From: Pseudomonas sp. S35
GTDB lineage: Bacteria > Pseudomonadota > Gammaproteobacteria > Pseudomonadales > Pseudomonadaceae
NCBI RefSeq assembly: GCF_009866765.1
Contig: NZ_CP019431.1
Span: forward strand, 2,542,001 to 2,606,000
DNA: 64,000 nt
Reading direction: 5' to 3'
Shown: piece by piece, positions 17,764-26,347 of the stretch
Numbering within the stretch: the first letter of the stretch is position 1
Layout of the letters: each line of letters opens with the position of its first letter
The notes under the pieces: generated by a model
What the model was told of the DNA's origin: nothing
The model's input: only the letters and a program-made list of their open reading frames with translations
Databases searched by the model: none
Translations under genes and position numbers: made by a program

Positions 17764-17941
17764 AAGATGACTCGTCTAGCGGTTATCGGTCGATTTGAAA
17801 CACTTTGAAACATATGTGCCATATGAATAGGGCTTTACAGCAATTGCTGTTATTCCTTGGTTGTCTTTAAAAATAAGGGTTTTACCGGGTTTGGCGGGAA
17901 ATGCATGGTGAAGCGGGGTGGGTTATTGGGTCTTTTCAAGT

Positions 17942-17954
17942 GTTGTACGATGAC
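17942..17954. promoter_or_regulatory. Candidate GntR operator, site C (enolase/ABC operon)
   Basis: GTTGT-ACG-ATGAC lies 63 bases upstream of the enolase-superfamily gene. The same 13 bases recur exactly at site D before kdgD, more than 8 kb away. Confidence 0.65.
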
Positions 17955-17995
17955 CTATGATCGGTCGCAACAGACGACATTCCTGTCTCAAATCC

Positions 17996-18003
17996 AATAA
18001 GAA
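17996..18003 (+). promoter_or_regulatory. Crc/Hfq CA motif before the enolase gene
   Basis: AATAAGAA fits AANAANAA and overlaps the AGAAGG ribosome site of the first gene of the uronate transport operon. Confidence 0.45.
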
Positions 18004-18017
18004 GGCTTAAGACGTCC

Positions 18018-19172
18018 ATGAGAATCACAGCAGTCAACGTCCAGGTGTTTTCCTACCCGACCCGCCGCGCAGTCGACAGCGCTGGCCATGCCCACCCCGG
18101 TGATGTCACCCAGGCGCAGATGGCTTTGCTGCGCATCCAGACTGAAGACGGCCAGGAGGGTTTCGCGTTCGGCGCCCCTGAATTGATCCGCCCGTATGTG
18201 TTGGATGGGTTCGTGCGCAAAGTGCTGGTGGGGCAGAACGCCTTTGATCGCGAAAAAATCTGGCAAGACCTCGCCCATTGGCAGCGTGGCAGTGCCAGCC
18301 AACTGACCGACCGTGCCTTGGCCCTGGTTGAGCAGGCGCTGTGGGATTGGGCGGGACGCAAACTCGGCGTGCCGGTGCACAAGTTGATCGGTGGTTTCCG
18401 CGACAAGGTGCCGGCCTACGGCTCGACCATGTGTGGCGACGAGCTGCCCGGCGGCCTCGCTACCCCCGAAGATTACGGGCGCTTCGCCGAGACCCTGGTG
18501 CAGCGCGGCTACAAGGCCATCAAGCTGCACACCTGGATGCCGCCGGTGTCGTTCGCCCCGAGCCCGCGCATCGACGTCAAAGCCTGCGCGGCCGTGCGTG
18601 AAGCGGTGGGGCCGGACATCGCACTGATGCTCGACGGTTACCACTGGTACAGCCGCACCGAGGCGCTGTACATCGGCCGCGAGCTGGAAAAACTCGACTT
18701 TGCCTGGTTTGAAGAGCCGATGATGGAAGAGTCCGCCGAGTCCTATGCCTGGCTCGCGGGGCAGCTGGATATTCCGGTGCTCGGCCCGGAAACCTTGTCC
18801 GGCAAACACCTGGCCCGCGCCAGTTGGGTCAAGCACGATGTGTGCGATATCTTGCGTGCCGGTGTCGCGGGCGTCGGCGGTATTGCGCCGTGCCTGAAAG
18901 TCGCCCACCTGGCCGAGTCGTTTGGCATGGATTGCGAAATCCACGGCAACGGCGCCGCCAACCTGGCGGTGGTCGGCGCGATCAAGAACTGCACGTGGTA
19001 TGAGCGCGGCCTGTTGCACCCGTACCTGGATTACGACGAAGTGCCGGCCTACCTCAACCGCCTGGTGGACCCGATGGACAACGATGGGTTTGTGCACCTG
19101 TCCGATTCGCCGGGCCTGGGCGAAGACATCAATTTCAATTACATCGAGACCAATACGCTTAAAAGCTTCTGA
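18018..19172 (+). CDS. Enolase-superfamily enzyme, candidate aldarolactone cycloisomerase or aldarate dehydratase
   Basis: 384 residues with an N-terminal capping domain and a (beta/alpha)7-beta barrel. Metal ligands are visible as Asp (LMLDGYHWY), Glu (WFEEPMM) and Glu (LGPETLSG). The second-strand Lys is in AIKLHTW, and a seventh-strand His is in CEIHGNGAAN. Where mandelate racemase relatives carry the dyad Asp after strand six, this protein reads RAGVAGVGGI, so that Asp appears to be Gly. It heads the operon with the ABC importer. Udh makes an aldarolactone and KdgD uses a keto-deoxy-aldarate; this enzyme is the only candidate in the window for the step between. The exact reaction is inferred. 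Confidence 0.75.
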   Translation: MRITAVNVQVFSYPTRRAVDSAGHAHPGDVTQAQMALLRIQTEDGQEGFAFGAPELIRPYVLDGFVRKVLVGQNAFDREKIWQDLAHWQRGSASQLTDRALALVEQALWDWAGRKLGVPVHKLIGGFRDKVPAYGSTMCGDELPGGLATPEDYGRFAETLVQRGYKAIKLHTWMPPVSFAPSPRIDVKACAAVREAVGPDIALMLDGYHWYSRTEALYIGRELEKLDFAWFEEPMMEESAESYAWLAGQLDIPVLGPETLSGKHLARASWVKHDVCDILRAGVAGVGGIAPCLKVAHLAESFGMDCEIHGNGAANLAVVGAIKNCTWYERGLLHPYLDYDEVPAYLNRLVDPMDNDGFVHLSDSPGLGEDINFNYIETNTLKSF

Positions 19173-19244
19173 CGTGTAAACGGTCAGCTCGGCATACGTT
19201 GAGCTGGCCGAGAGCCCTATAAATATAAAAAAGGCACTCTCGCT

Positions 19245-20855
19245 ATGAACATATTTCCTTCGCTGTGGGCGCGGGTATTCGTCGCCGCCCTGGCCGTCAC
19301 CGCCGTACCGGCAAGCTTTGCCAAAACCCCGGCCGATCAACTGATCGTCGGCATGAGCATGATCAACCTGCTGTCCCTCGACCCGGCGGCCGCCACCGGC
19401 CTGGACGTGTCGGAAATCAACGCCAACCTCTATGACATGTTGCTCGTGCAGGATGTCGCCCAGCCAGATCGCCTGGTACCTGCGCTGGCCGAGCGCTGGC
19501 AGGTCAGTGAGGACCGCAAGACCCTGACCTTCAACCTGCGCAGTGGGGTGAAGTTCCAGTCCGGCAATGACTTGAGCGCCGAAGACGTAGCCTGGTCGCT
19601 GCACCGGGTGCTCAAGCTCAACCTCGCGCTGGCCTCCACCTGGAAGGCCTACGGCTTCACTGCCGAAAACGTCGAGCGCTACATGCGCGCCACGGATGCC
19701 AACACGTTCGTGATCGAACTGCCACGGCCGACCGACCCGCTGTTGGTGCTCAACACCCTGGCGACCTCGCCGAGTGCGTTCATCCTCGACCGCAAAAAAG
19801 TCCTCGAACACCAGAAAGGCAGCGACATGGGCGCCGCCTGGCTGGTGACTCACGCGGCCGGCAGCGGCGCATTCGCGCTCAATGACTGGCGCGCCAACGA
19901 CGTGATCCTGATGACCCGTTTCGACGGTTACTGGGGTGGCCCGGCCAAACTCAAGCGCATCGTGATGCGCAACATGACCGAGTCGCAGTCGTTGCGCCTG
20001 ATGATCGAGCGCGGTGACCTGGATATCGCCAAAGGCATGTCCGCGCCGGACATCGAAGCCCTGCAGAAAAGCGACAAGGTGCGCACCCAGACCCTGCAAC
20101 GCGGCACCCTGTATTACGTGGCGCTGAGTGTGAAGCAACCGATGTTCGCCGATGCGCGGGTGCGCAAGGCCGTGCGGTCGCTGATCGATTACCAAGGCAT
20201 CAACCAGACGGTCATGCCCCATTACGGCGTGATCAACCAACGCCCGATGCCGTTGGGTCTGGCGGCGCGCCTGCCGGATCCGGGTTACACACTCAACGTC
20301 GAGCAAGCCAAGGTCTGGCTGGCTGAAGCGGGTTACCCGAATGGTTTCAAAACCACCATTCGTGTGCTGGCCGAACCGCCGTTCATCAACATTGCCTCCA
20401 ACCTGCAATCGACCCTGGCCCAGGCCGGCATCCAAGCCAGCATCATCACCGGCACCGGTAACCAGATCTACGGCGCGATGCGCGAGCGTACCTTCGACAT
20501 CATCGTCGGTCGCGGCGGTGGCGGGGCAGAGCGTCACCCCCATTCCAGCCTGCGCACCCTGGTGTACAACCCGGATAACCGCGACGAAGCCAAACTCACC
20601 AACTTCCAGGGCTGGCGCACCTCGTTCTACAGCCCTGAACTGAACCAGTTGATTGAGCATGCAGAAGTCGAACCGGATGCCGACAAACAACTGACGCAGT
20701 ACCGCGAGATCCAGGCGCAGGTCGATCAACAGGTCGGGGCTATTTTGCCGGTCTCGCAGATGACCGACACCGTGGTGGTGTACACCGACGTGGCCGACTT
20801 CCAGGGCCACACCGCTGCGACCACGCGCTACAAAGACGTCTACAAAAAGCGCTGA
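19245..20855 (+). CDS. ABC transporter periplasmic binding protein (family 5), copy 1
   Basis: 536 residues with a Sec signal peptide ending VPASFA-KTPADQL and no lipobox Cys, so it should be soluble in the periplasm. The body matches peptide/nickel-type family 5 binding proteins (GVKFQSGNDLSAEDVAWSLHR and MTRFDGYWGG). It is closely similar along its whole length to the second binding protein at 21960-23564. A hairpin-forming segment lies in the 72-bp gap after the enolase gene. Although the family is named for peptides, the setting points to galacturonate oligomers or related acids as ligand. Confidence 0.85.
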   Translation: MNIFPSLWARVFVAALAVTAVPASFAKTPADQLIVGMSMINLLSLDPAAATGLDVSEINANLYDMLLVQDVAQPDRLVPALAERWQVSEDRKTLTFNLRSGVKFQSGNDLSAEDVAWSLHRVLKLNLALASTWKAYGFTAENVERYMRATDANTFVIELPRPTDPLLVLNTLATSPSAFILDRKKVLEHQKGSDMGAAWLVTHAAGSGAFALNDWRANDVILMTRFDGYWGGPAKLKRIVMRNMTESQSLRLMIERGDLDIAKGMSAPDIEALQKSDKVRTQTLQRGTLYYVALSVKQPMFADARVRKAVRSLIDYQGINQTVMPHYGVINQRPMPLGLAARLPDPGYTLNVEQAKVWLAEAGYPNGFKTTIRVLAEPPFINIASNLQSTLAQAGIQASIITGTGNQIYGAMRERTFDIIVGRGGGGAERHPHSSLRTLVYNPDNRDEAKLTNFQGWRTSFYSPELNQLIEHAEVEPDADKQLTQYREIQAQVDQQVGAILPVSQMTDTVVVYTDVADFQGHTAATTRYKDVYKKR

Positions 20856-20876
20856 TCGATTTACCAGGAGCTCACT

Positions 20877-21914
20877 ATGTTTGTTATGACTGCCTCTGTC
20901 ATGGGCGCTCGCGCTTCCAATACCCTGCGGCGTGCCAGCACGGTGCTGGTGACGTTGCTCGGCCTGTTGGCGCTGACCTTTATCATCGGCCGGGTCATGC
21001 CGCTTGACCCCGTGCTGGCGGTAGTCGGGCCGGATGCCGACAGTTCCACCTACGACCAGGTGTACCGGTCGATGGGCCTGGACAAGCCGATCTGGACCCA
21101 ATTCGGCCTTTACCTCAACGACCTGCTCCACGGTGATTTCGGCAACGCGTTGCTGACCGGCCACCCGGTGCTCGATGACATCCTGCGGGTGTTCCCGGCG
21201 ACCATCGAGTTGGCGACGTTGGCGATCCTGTTCGGCGTGCTGATCGGTTTGCCGCTGGGCGTGTGTGCGGCCAGCAACCAAGGTCGGCTCGGCGACCACG
21301 TGGCACGGGTGATCACCCTGTTCGGCTACTCCACCCCGATTTTCTGGCTGGGCATGATGGGCCTGCTGGTGTTCTACGCCTGGCTCGGTTGGGCCGGTGG
21401 CGCGGGGCGCATCGACCTGGCCTACGACGGCATGGTGCCCGAGGTCACTGGCCTGTTGCTGATCGACACCTCGCTTGCCCGTGACTGGGACGCCTTCGCC
21501 AGCGCCCTGCGGCATATCGTGTTGCCGGCGCTGATCCTGGGCCTGAACTCGGTGGCGTACATCAGCCGCATGACCCGCAGCTTCATGCTGGAGCAGCTGT
21601 CCCAGGAATACATCATCACGGCGCGGGTCAAGGGTTTGTCCCGGCGCCAAGTGGTGTGGGGGCATGCGTTTCGCAACATCCTCGTGCAGTTGCTCACCGT
21701 GGTTGCGCTGGCCTACGGCTCGCTGCTCGAAGGTGCGGTGCTGATCGAAACCGTGTTCGCCTGGCCGGGGTTCGGCCAATACCTCACCAGCAGCCTGATG
21801 CTCGGTGACATGAATGCGGTGATGGGCTGCGTGCTGGTGATCGGCCTGATTTTCGTTGCGCTCAACCTGATCAGCGATGCCTTGTACAAGGTGTTCGATC
21901 CGCGCACCCGTTAA
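20877..21914 (+). CDS. ABC transporter permease, DppB type
   Basis: 345-residue inner-membrane protein with about six helices. The DppB-family signature appears as VRVKGLSRRQVVWGHAFRN-type coupling-loop residues (ITARVKGLSRRQVVWGHAFR), and the N-terminal helix reads TLLGLLALTFIIGRVMPLDP. It sits between the two paralogous binding-protein genes, 21 bp after the first. It pairs with the DppC-type permease at 23597-24514. The start at 20877 follows AGGAG; a second in-frame ATG three codons on is possible. Confidence 0.88.
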   Translation: MFVMTASVMGARASNTLRRASTVLVTLLGLLALTFIIGRVMPLDPVLAVVGPDADSSTYDQVYRSMGLDKPIWTQFGLYLNDLLHGDFGNALLTGHPVLDDILRVFPATIELATLAILFGVLIGLPLGVCAASNQGRLGDHVARVITLFGYSTPIFWLGMMGLLVFYAWLGWAGGAGRIDLAYDGMVPEVTGLLLIDTSLARDWDAFASALRHIVLPALILGLNSVAYISRMTRSFMLEQLSQEYIITARVKGLSRRQVVWGHAFRNILVQLLTVVALAYGSLLEGAVLIETVFAWPGFGQYLTSSLMLGDMNAVMGCVLVIGLIFVALNLISDALYKVFDPRTR

Positions 21915-21941
21915 TGCGCAGCGCAGTACCGATAAAACTAT

Positions 21942-21949
21942 AAGAAGAA
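21942..21949 (+). promoter_or_regulatory. Crc/Hfq CA motif before the second binding-protein gene
   Basis: AAGAAGAA fits AANAANAA exactly and overlaps the GAAGGA ribosome site, 10 bases before the start codon. Confidence 0.5.
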
Positions 21950-21959
21950 GGAATTTTTC

Positions 21960-23564
21960 ATGACATTTTCGAAACTGCACCTTGGCCTGCTGAGCGCTGT
22001 TCTCGCCCTCGGCCCGATGACCCTGGCCAACGCCAAGACCCCGGCTGATCAACTGATCGTCGGCATGAGCATGGTCAACCTGTTCTCCATAGACCCGGCC
22101 AATGCGCCCGGCCTGGATGCGTCCGGTGTCAACGCCAACCTTTACGACACCCTGATCAAGCGTGACCAGGGCAACCCGGAAAAACACCTGCCGCAACTGG
22201 CCGAACGCTGGGACATCAGCGAGGACGGCAAGCAGGTGACGTTCCATCTGCGCCAGGACGTGAAATTCCATTCGGGCAACCCGCTGACCGCCGAGGACGT
22301 GGCGTGGTCGCTGTACCGCGTGATGAAACTCAACTTCGGCCTGGCCACCACCTGGAAGGCTTATGGCTACAGCGTCGACAACATCCAGGCGCTGATCCGC
22401 GCCACCGACGCCCACACTTTGGTGGTCGATCTGCCGCAGACGATGGATCCCTTGCTGTTGGTGGACTCCCTGGCCATCTCGCCCAGCGCCGTGATCGTGG
22501 ACCGCAAGACCGCCTTGTCCCATGAAAAAAACGGCGACCTTGGCGCCGGTTGGCTGGTGACGAACGAGGCGGGCAGTGGCCCCTTCGTGCTGACCAAATG
22601 GAGTGCCAACGATTCACTGCTGCTGACCCGTTTCGACGGCTACTGGGGCGGCGCGGCCAAGCTCAAGCGCGTGGTGGTGCGGCACATGACCGAATCCCAG
22701 TCCCTGCGCCTGATGCTCGAACGCGGCGACCTCGACCTGGCCTACGGCATGGCCGCGCCGGACATTCGTGCCATCGACGGCTCGGACAAGATCCAGGTGC
22801 AGTCGCTGCCACGCGGCACCATGTACTACGTGGCCATGAGCATGAAGCAGCCGGAATTTGCCAAGCCCAAGGTGCGTGAAGCGGTGCGCAACCTGATCGA
22901 CTACAAAGGCCTGGACCAACAAGTGATGCCGTATTACGGCAAGCTCAACCAGCAGCCGATGCAGTTGGGCCTGGAGGCGCGCCTGCCGGATCCGGGCTAT
23001 CACATGGACGTGGCCAAGGCGAAAGCCCTGCTGGCGCAGGCGGGTTACCCCGAGGGGTTCAACACCACCATCCGCACGCTGTCGGAGCCGCCGTTCATTG
23101 ATATCGCCGCACGCCTGCAAGCGACCCTGGCCGAAGGCGGGATCAAGGCCAGCATTGTCACCGGCACCGGCAACCAGGTGTACGGCGCGATGCGTGCGCG
23201 CAATTTCGAGATCATCGTGGCCCGGGGCGCCGAGCGTTACCCGCACCCGTATTTCAGCCTGCGCACGTTCGCCTACAACCCCAACAACAGCGACGACGCC
23301 GGCCTGCCGAACTTCCAGGGCTGGCGCGCTTCGTTCTTCAGCCCACAGATCAACAGCCTGATCGACCAGGCCGGCGTGACGCGTGATTCGGCGCAGCGGG
23401 TCAGCCTGTACCACCAGGCACAGAACCTCTACGACCAGCAAGTGGGGCCGATCCTGATGATTTCGCAGATGACCGACACCGTGGTCAGCGCTGCCGATGT
23501 CAAGGGCTTCAGCGGTGACGATGCCGAGGCCACCCGTTACCTGGGTGTCTACAAGCAGCGTTGA
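21960..23564 (+). CDS. ABC transporter periplasmic binding protein (family 5), copy 2
   Basis: 534 residues, signal peptide ending LANAKTPADQ, no lipobox. It is a clear paralogue of the protein at 19245-20855: both share TPADQLIVGMSM, ADRWD/AERWQ-type segments and the LARLPDPGY-like region, and both end in a Lys/Gln-Arg tail after TRYxxVYK. Two binding proteins around one permease pair suggest ligands of different length or identity. It lies between the two permease genes, so duplication happened within the operon. Confidence 0.85.
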   Translation: MTFSKLHLGLLSAVLALGPMTLANAKTPADQLIVGMSMVNLFSIDPANAPGLDASGVNANLYDTLIKRDQGNPEKHLPQLAERWDISEDGKQVTFHLRQDVKFHSGNPLTAEDVAWSLYRVMKLNFGLATTWKAYGYSVDNIQALIRATDAHTLVVDLPQTMDPLLLVDSLAISPSAVIVDRKTALSHEKNGDLGAGWLVTNEAGSGPFVLTKWSANDSLLLTRFDGYWGGAAKLKRVVVRHMTESQSLRLMLERGDLDLAYGMAAPDIRAIDGSDKIQVQSLPRGTMYYVAMSMKQPEFAKPKVREAVRNLIDYKGLDQQVMPYYGKLNQQPMQLGLEARLPDPGYHMDVAKAKALLAQAGYPEGFNTTIRTLSEPPFIDIAARLQATLAEGGIKASIVTGTGNQVYGAMRARNFEIIVARGAERYPHPYFSLRTFAYNPNNSDDAGLPNFQGWRASFFSPQINSLIDQAGVTRDSAQRVSLYHQAQNLYDQQVGPILMISQMTDTVVSAADVKGFSGDDAEATRYLGVYKQR

Positions 23565-23596
23565 GTGCTTCCAGAATTCACACAGAGAAGATGCTT

Positions 23597-24514
23597 ATGA
23601 ATGCCAATCTGTCTTCCATCGAATCGGCGGCGAAACGCCCGGTGGATCGCTCGCCAGGCTCCAGCTTCGATGCTTTTTGCAAGAGTGGCCTGCGGGTGCT
23701 GCGCCACTTGCTGCGCAACCCCATGACCCTGGCAGGCCTGCTGGTGGCAATGCTGTTGGTGGTAGTCGCGGCCTTTGCGCCGTGGATCGCCACCCACGAC
23801 CCGGTCGCGCAGAACCTCGCCAACGCCTTGCAGGCGCCGGGCTCGGCGCATTGGTTCGGCACCGATGAATATGGCCGGGATATTTTCAGCCGGTTGGTCT
23901 ACGGCTCGCGAATCACGCTGTACATCATTGGCCTGGTGACGGTGATCGTGGGGCCTATCGGCCTGTTTATCGGCACCGTGTCGGGCTACTTCGGTGGTGC
24001 GGTCGACACCGTGTTCATGCGCTTGACCGATATCTTCATCTCCTTTCCCAGCCTGGTCCTCGCGCTGGCGTTTATCGCGGCCCTCGGCCCTGGCCTGGAG
24101 CACGCGGTGGTGGCGATTGCCTTGACCTCCTGGCCGCCGATTGCGCGGCTGGCGCGGGCTGAAACCCTGTCCTTGCGCAACGCCGATTTTGTCGTCGCGG
24201 TGGAGCTGCAAGGCGCGTCGCCCGCGCGGATTATCCTGCGCCATATCGTGCCGATGTGCCTGTCCTCGGTGATCATCCGCCTGACCATGAACATGGCGGG
24301 GATCATCCTGACCGCGGCGGCCCTGGGCTTTCTCGGCCTGGGCGCCCAGGCGCCGCTGCCGGAGTGGGGCGCGATGATTTCGACCGGTCGCCGCTACATG
24401 CTCGAATGCTGGTGGCTGGTGGCGGTTCCAGGGGCGGCGATCATGCTGGTCAGCCTGGCCTTCAACCTGCTGGGCGATGGCCTGCGGGATATTCTTGATC
24501 CGCGCAGCGAATAA
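23597..24514 (+). CDS. ABC transporter permease, DppC type
   Basis: 305-residue inner-membrane permease. A cytoplasmic N-terminus is followed by the first helix (NPMTLAGLLVAMLLVVVAAF) and the DppC hallmark HWFGTDEYGRDIFSRLVYG. The coupling loop reads VELQGASPARIILRHIVPM. The ATG at 23597 was chosen because AGAGAAG lies six bases upstream; the open frame back to 23561 overlaps the preceding gene. Partner of the DppB-type permease in the same operon. Confidence 0.88.
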   Translation: MNANLSSIESAAKRPVDRSPGSSFDAFCKSGLRVLRHLLRNPMTLAGLLVAMLLVVVAAFAPWIATHDPVAQNLANALQAPGSAHWFGTDEYGRDIFSRLVYGSRITLYIIGLVTVIVGPIGLFIGTVSGYFGGAVDTVFMRLTDIFISFPSLVLALAFIAALGPGLEHAVVAIALTSWPPIARLARAETLSLRNADFVVAVELQGASPARIILRHIVPMCLSSVIIRLTMNMAGIILTAAALGFLGLGAQAPLPEWGAMISTGRRYMLECWWLVAVPGAAIMLVSLAFNLLGDGLRDILDPRSE

Positions 24515-24528
24515 TCGGAGAACACCTT

Positions 24529-25368
24529 ATGTCCGCCATCAAACTGAATGTCGAAGGGCTTAACGTGCGCTTCGTCAGTGGCCAGAAAGAAACCCACGCC
24601 GTGCGCGACGTGTCCTTTACCTTGGGCCGGGAGAAGCTGGCGATCGTCGGTGAGTCCGGCTCCGGCAAATCCACCGTGGGCCGCAGCTTGCTAAAGCTGC
24701 ATCCGCCCAGCGCGAAAATCACCGCAAAGGCTATGGCGTTTGGTGAAGTCGACCTGTTGTCGGCCAGCGAAAAGGCCATGCAGAAGATTCGCGGCCAGCG
24801 CATCTCGATGATCATGCAAGACCCCAAATACTCGCTGAACCCGGTGGTCAAGGTCGGCGACCAGATCGCCGAAGCCTACCTGGCCCACCACAAGGCCAGC
24901 CGCAGCGATGCCCGCGAGCGCGTGTTGCAGATGCTGGAGCAGGTGCACATCCGCGACCCGCAGCGCGTCTACAACCTGTACCCCCATGAAGTCTCCGGCG
25001 GCATGGGGCAGCGCATCATGATCGCGATGATGGTGATCACCCGCCCTGAAGTGATCATCGCCGACGAGCCCACCTCGGCGCTGGATGTCTCGGTGCGCCA
25101 GCAAGTGCTCAACGTGCTGGAAGAGTTGGTGGACCAGCAGCAGATGGGGCTGATCTTTGTCAGTCACGACCTCAACCTGGTGCGCAACTACTGCGACCGC
25201 GTGCTGGTGATGTACGCCGGGCGTGTTGTCGAATCCCTGGCCGCCTGTGACCTGCACTACGCCGAGCACCCCTATACCCGTGGCCTGCTGGCCGCGTTGC
25301 CGAGCATGGATAACCGCCGTGCGCACCTGCCGGTGCTCAAGCGCGACCCCCTCTGGCTGACCCAATAA
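24529..25368 (+). CDS. ABC transporter ATPase, DppD type
   Basis: 279-residue ATP-binding subunit. Walker A is GESGSGKST near residue 40, the signature is VSGGMGQR (atypical Met in place of the usual Gln), Walker B is VIIADEPTSALD and the switch His is in VSHDLNL. It is shorter than usual DppD/OppD proteins (about 320-330), ending soon after LLAALPSMDNRRAHLP, so the usual C-terminal Cys-containing extension is absent. It is 14 bp from the permease gene and 11 bp from the next ATPase gene. Confidence 0.88.
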   Translation: MSAIKLNVEGLNVRFVSGQKETHAVRDVSFTLGREKLAIVGESGSGKSTVGRSLLKLHPPSAKITAKAMAFGEVDLLSASEKAMQKIRGQRISMIMQDPKYSLNPVVKVGDQIAEAYLAHHKASRSDARERVLQMLEQVHIRDPQRVYNLYPHEVSGGMGQRIMIAMMVITRPEVIIADEPTSALDVSVRQQVLNVLEELVDQQQMGLIFVSHDLNLVRNYCDRVLVMYAGRVVESLAACDLHYAEHPYTRGLLAALPSMDNRRAHLPVLKRDPLWLTQ

Positions 25369-25379
25369 GGAACCTGACC

Positions 25380-26156
25380 ATGCCCATGATCCAAGCGCAC
25401 GCCTTGAACCTGAGCTTCGGCACCGGTGCTGCCATCAACCAAGTGCTGCACGATGTGAGCCTGAGTGTCGCCGACGGCGAATCGTTCGGCCTGGTGGGGG
25501 AGTCCGGCTCGGGCAAGACCACCGTGCTGCGCTGCCTGGCCGGGCAATACCGGCATTGGAATGGCGAACTGAGCATTGCCGGCGCGCCGTTGCAGCACAA
25601 GATTCCCAAGGAACACTTTCGCAAGGTGCAGATGGTGTTCCAGGACCCCTACGGTTCCTTGCACCCTCGGCACACCATTGACACCGCCCTGCGCGAGCCG
25701 CTGATTATCCACGGGGTAGGGGACAAGGACGACCGTATTAACGAGATCCTGCTCAAGGTCGGCCTGAACGACAGTTTTCGCTTTCGCTACCCACACCAGT
25801 TGTCCGGCGGCCAGCGTCAGCGAGTGGCGATTGCGCGCGCCTTGATCCTGGAACCACGGGTGCTGCTGCTGGATGAGCCGACGTCGGCGCTGGATGTCTC
25901 GGTCCAGGCCGAGATCCTCAACCTGCTGGCGGACCTGCGTCAGCGCGAGAAACTCACCTACCTGCTGGTTACCCATGACCTGGGTGTGGTGACTCACTTG
26001 TGCGACCGGGTGGCGGTGATGCAGCACGGCAAGATCGTTGAGTTGCTTGACTGTCATGCCCTGAGCCAGGACCAGGCGGCGCACGACTACACGCGCATGT
26101 TGGTGCAGGCCAGCCGTGACTTCAGTCAGGAGTCTGAGCGGCGCCGTGTTGGCTAA
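25380..26156 (+). CDS. ABC transporter ATPase, DppF type
   Basis: 258-residue ATP-binding subunit. Walker A is GESGSGKTT, the Q-loop is MVFQDPYGSLHP, the signature is LSGGQRQRVAIARAL, Walker B is VLLLDEPTSALD and the H-loop is VTHDLG. Like its partner it lacks the long C-terminal extension of typical OppF proteins. It is the last gene of the operon, followed at once by a strong hairpin with U-tract. Confidence 0.88.
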   Translation: MPMIQAHALNLSFGTGAAINQVLHDVSLSVADGESFGLVGESGSGKTTVLRCLAGQYRHWNGELSIAGAPLQHKIPKEHFRKVQMVFQDPYGSLHPRHTIDTALREPLIIHGVGDKDDRINEILLKVGLNDSFRFRYPHQLSGGQRQRVAIARALILEPRVLLLDEPTSALDVSVQAEILNLLADLRQREKLTYLLVTHDLGVVTHLCDRVAVMQHGKIVELLDCHALSQDQAAHDYTRMLVQASRDFSQESERRRVG

Positions 26157-26157
26157 A

Positions 26158-26186
26158 AAAACATAGTCATCGTATGACTATGTTTT
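26158..26186 (+). terminator. Rho-independent terminator of the ABC operon, containing operator-like site E
   Basis: Perfect 13-bp stem AAAACATAGTCAT / ATGACTATGTTTT with a CGT loop, starting two bases after the last ATPase codon and ending in T residues. It can work in both directions. Its centre, 26166-26178, reads GTCAT-CGT-ATGAC and fits the same GTYRT-N3-AYRAC pattern as the four promoter sites. Confidence 0.75.
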
Positions 26187-26286
26187 GATTTATTTATTGT
26201 TTGTTGTGATAAAGCGCCTATTTCATTGGGTTTATATCCATTTTCACCATGAAGGGCGTTTAGAGGTTGGCATTAATATTTTTATA

Positions 26287-26299
26287 GTTGTACGATGAC
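26287..26299. promoter_or_regulatory. Candidate GntR operator, site D (kdgD)
   Basis: GTTGT-ACG-ATGAC, identical to site C, lies 48 bases upstream of kdgD. Confidence 0.65.
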
Positions 26300-26347
26300 G
26301 TACCTCTTAAGGTATTCCATTCATTTTTCGATTTGAGGTTTGCGAAC

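Larger units (their letters stand above)
17657..18017. promoter_or_regulatory. Divergent control region between kdgM and the enolase/ABC operon
   Basis: 361 bp without a gene. It is AT-rich for this genome and holds two matches to the GTYRT-N3-AYRAC palindrome (sites B and C), one near each gene, plus CA motifs at both leader ends. No small ORF with a ribosome site was seen. Confidence 0.6.

Noticed and set aside
17988..22523. 1511-codon open frame on the minus strand
   Set aside because: It lies wholly opposite the enolase, binding-protein and permease genes. Its composition (His, Gln, Arg, Val rich, no domain) is the usual antisense shadow of GC-rich Pseudomonas genes.
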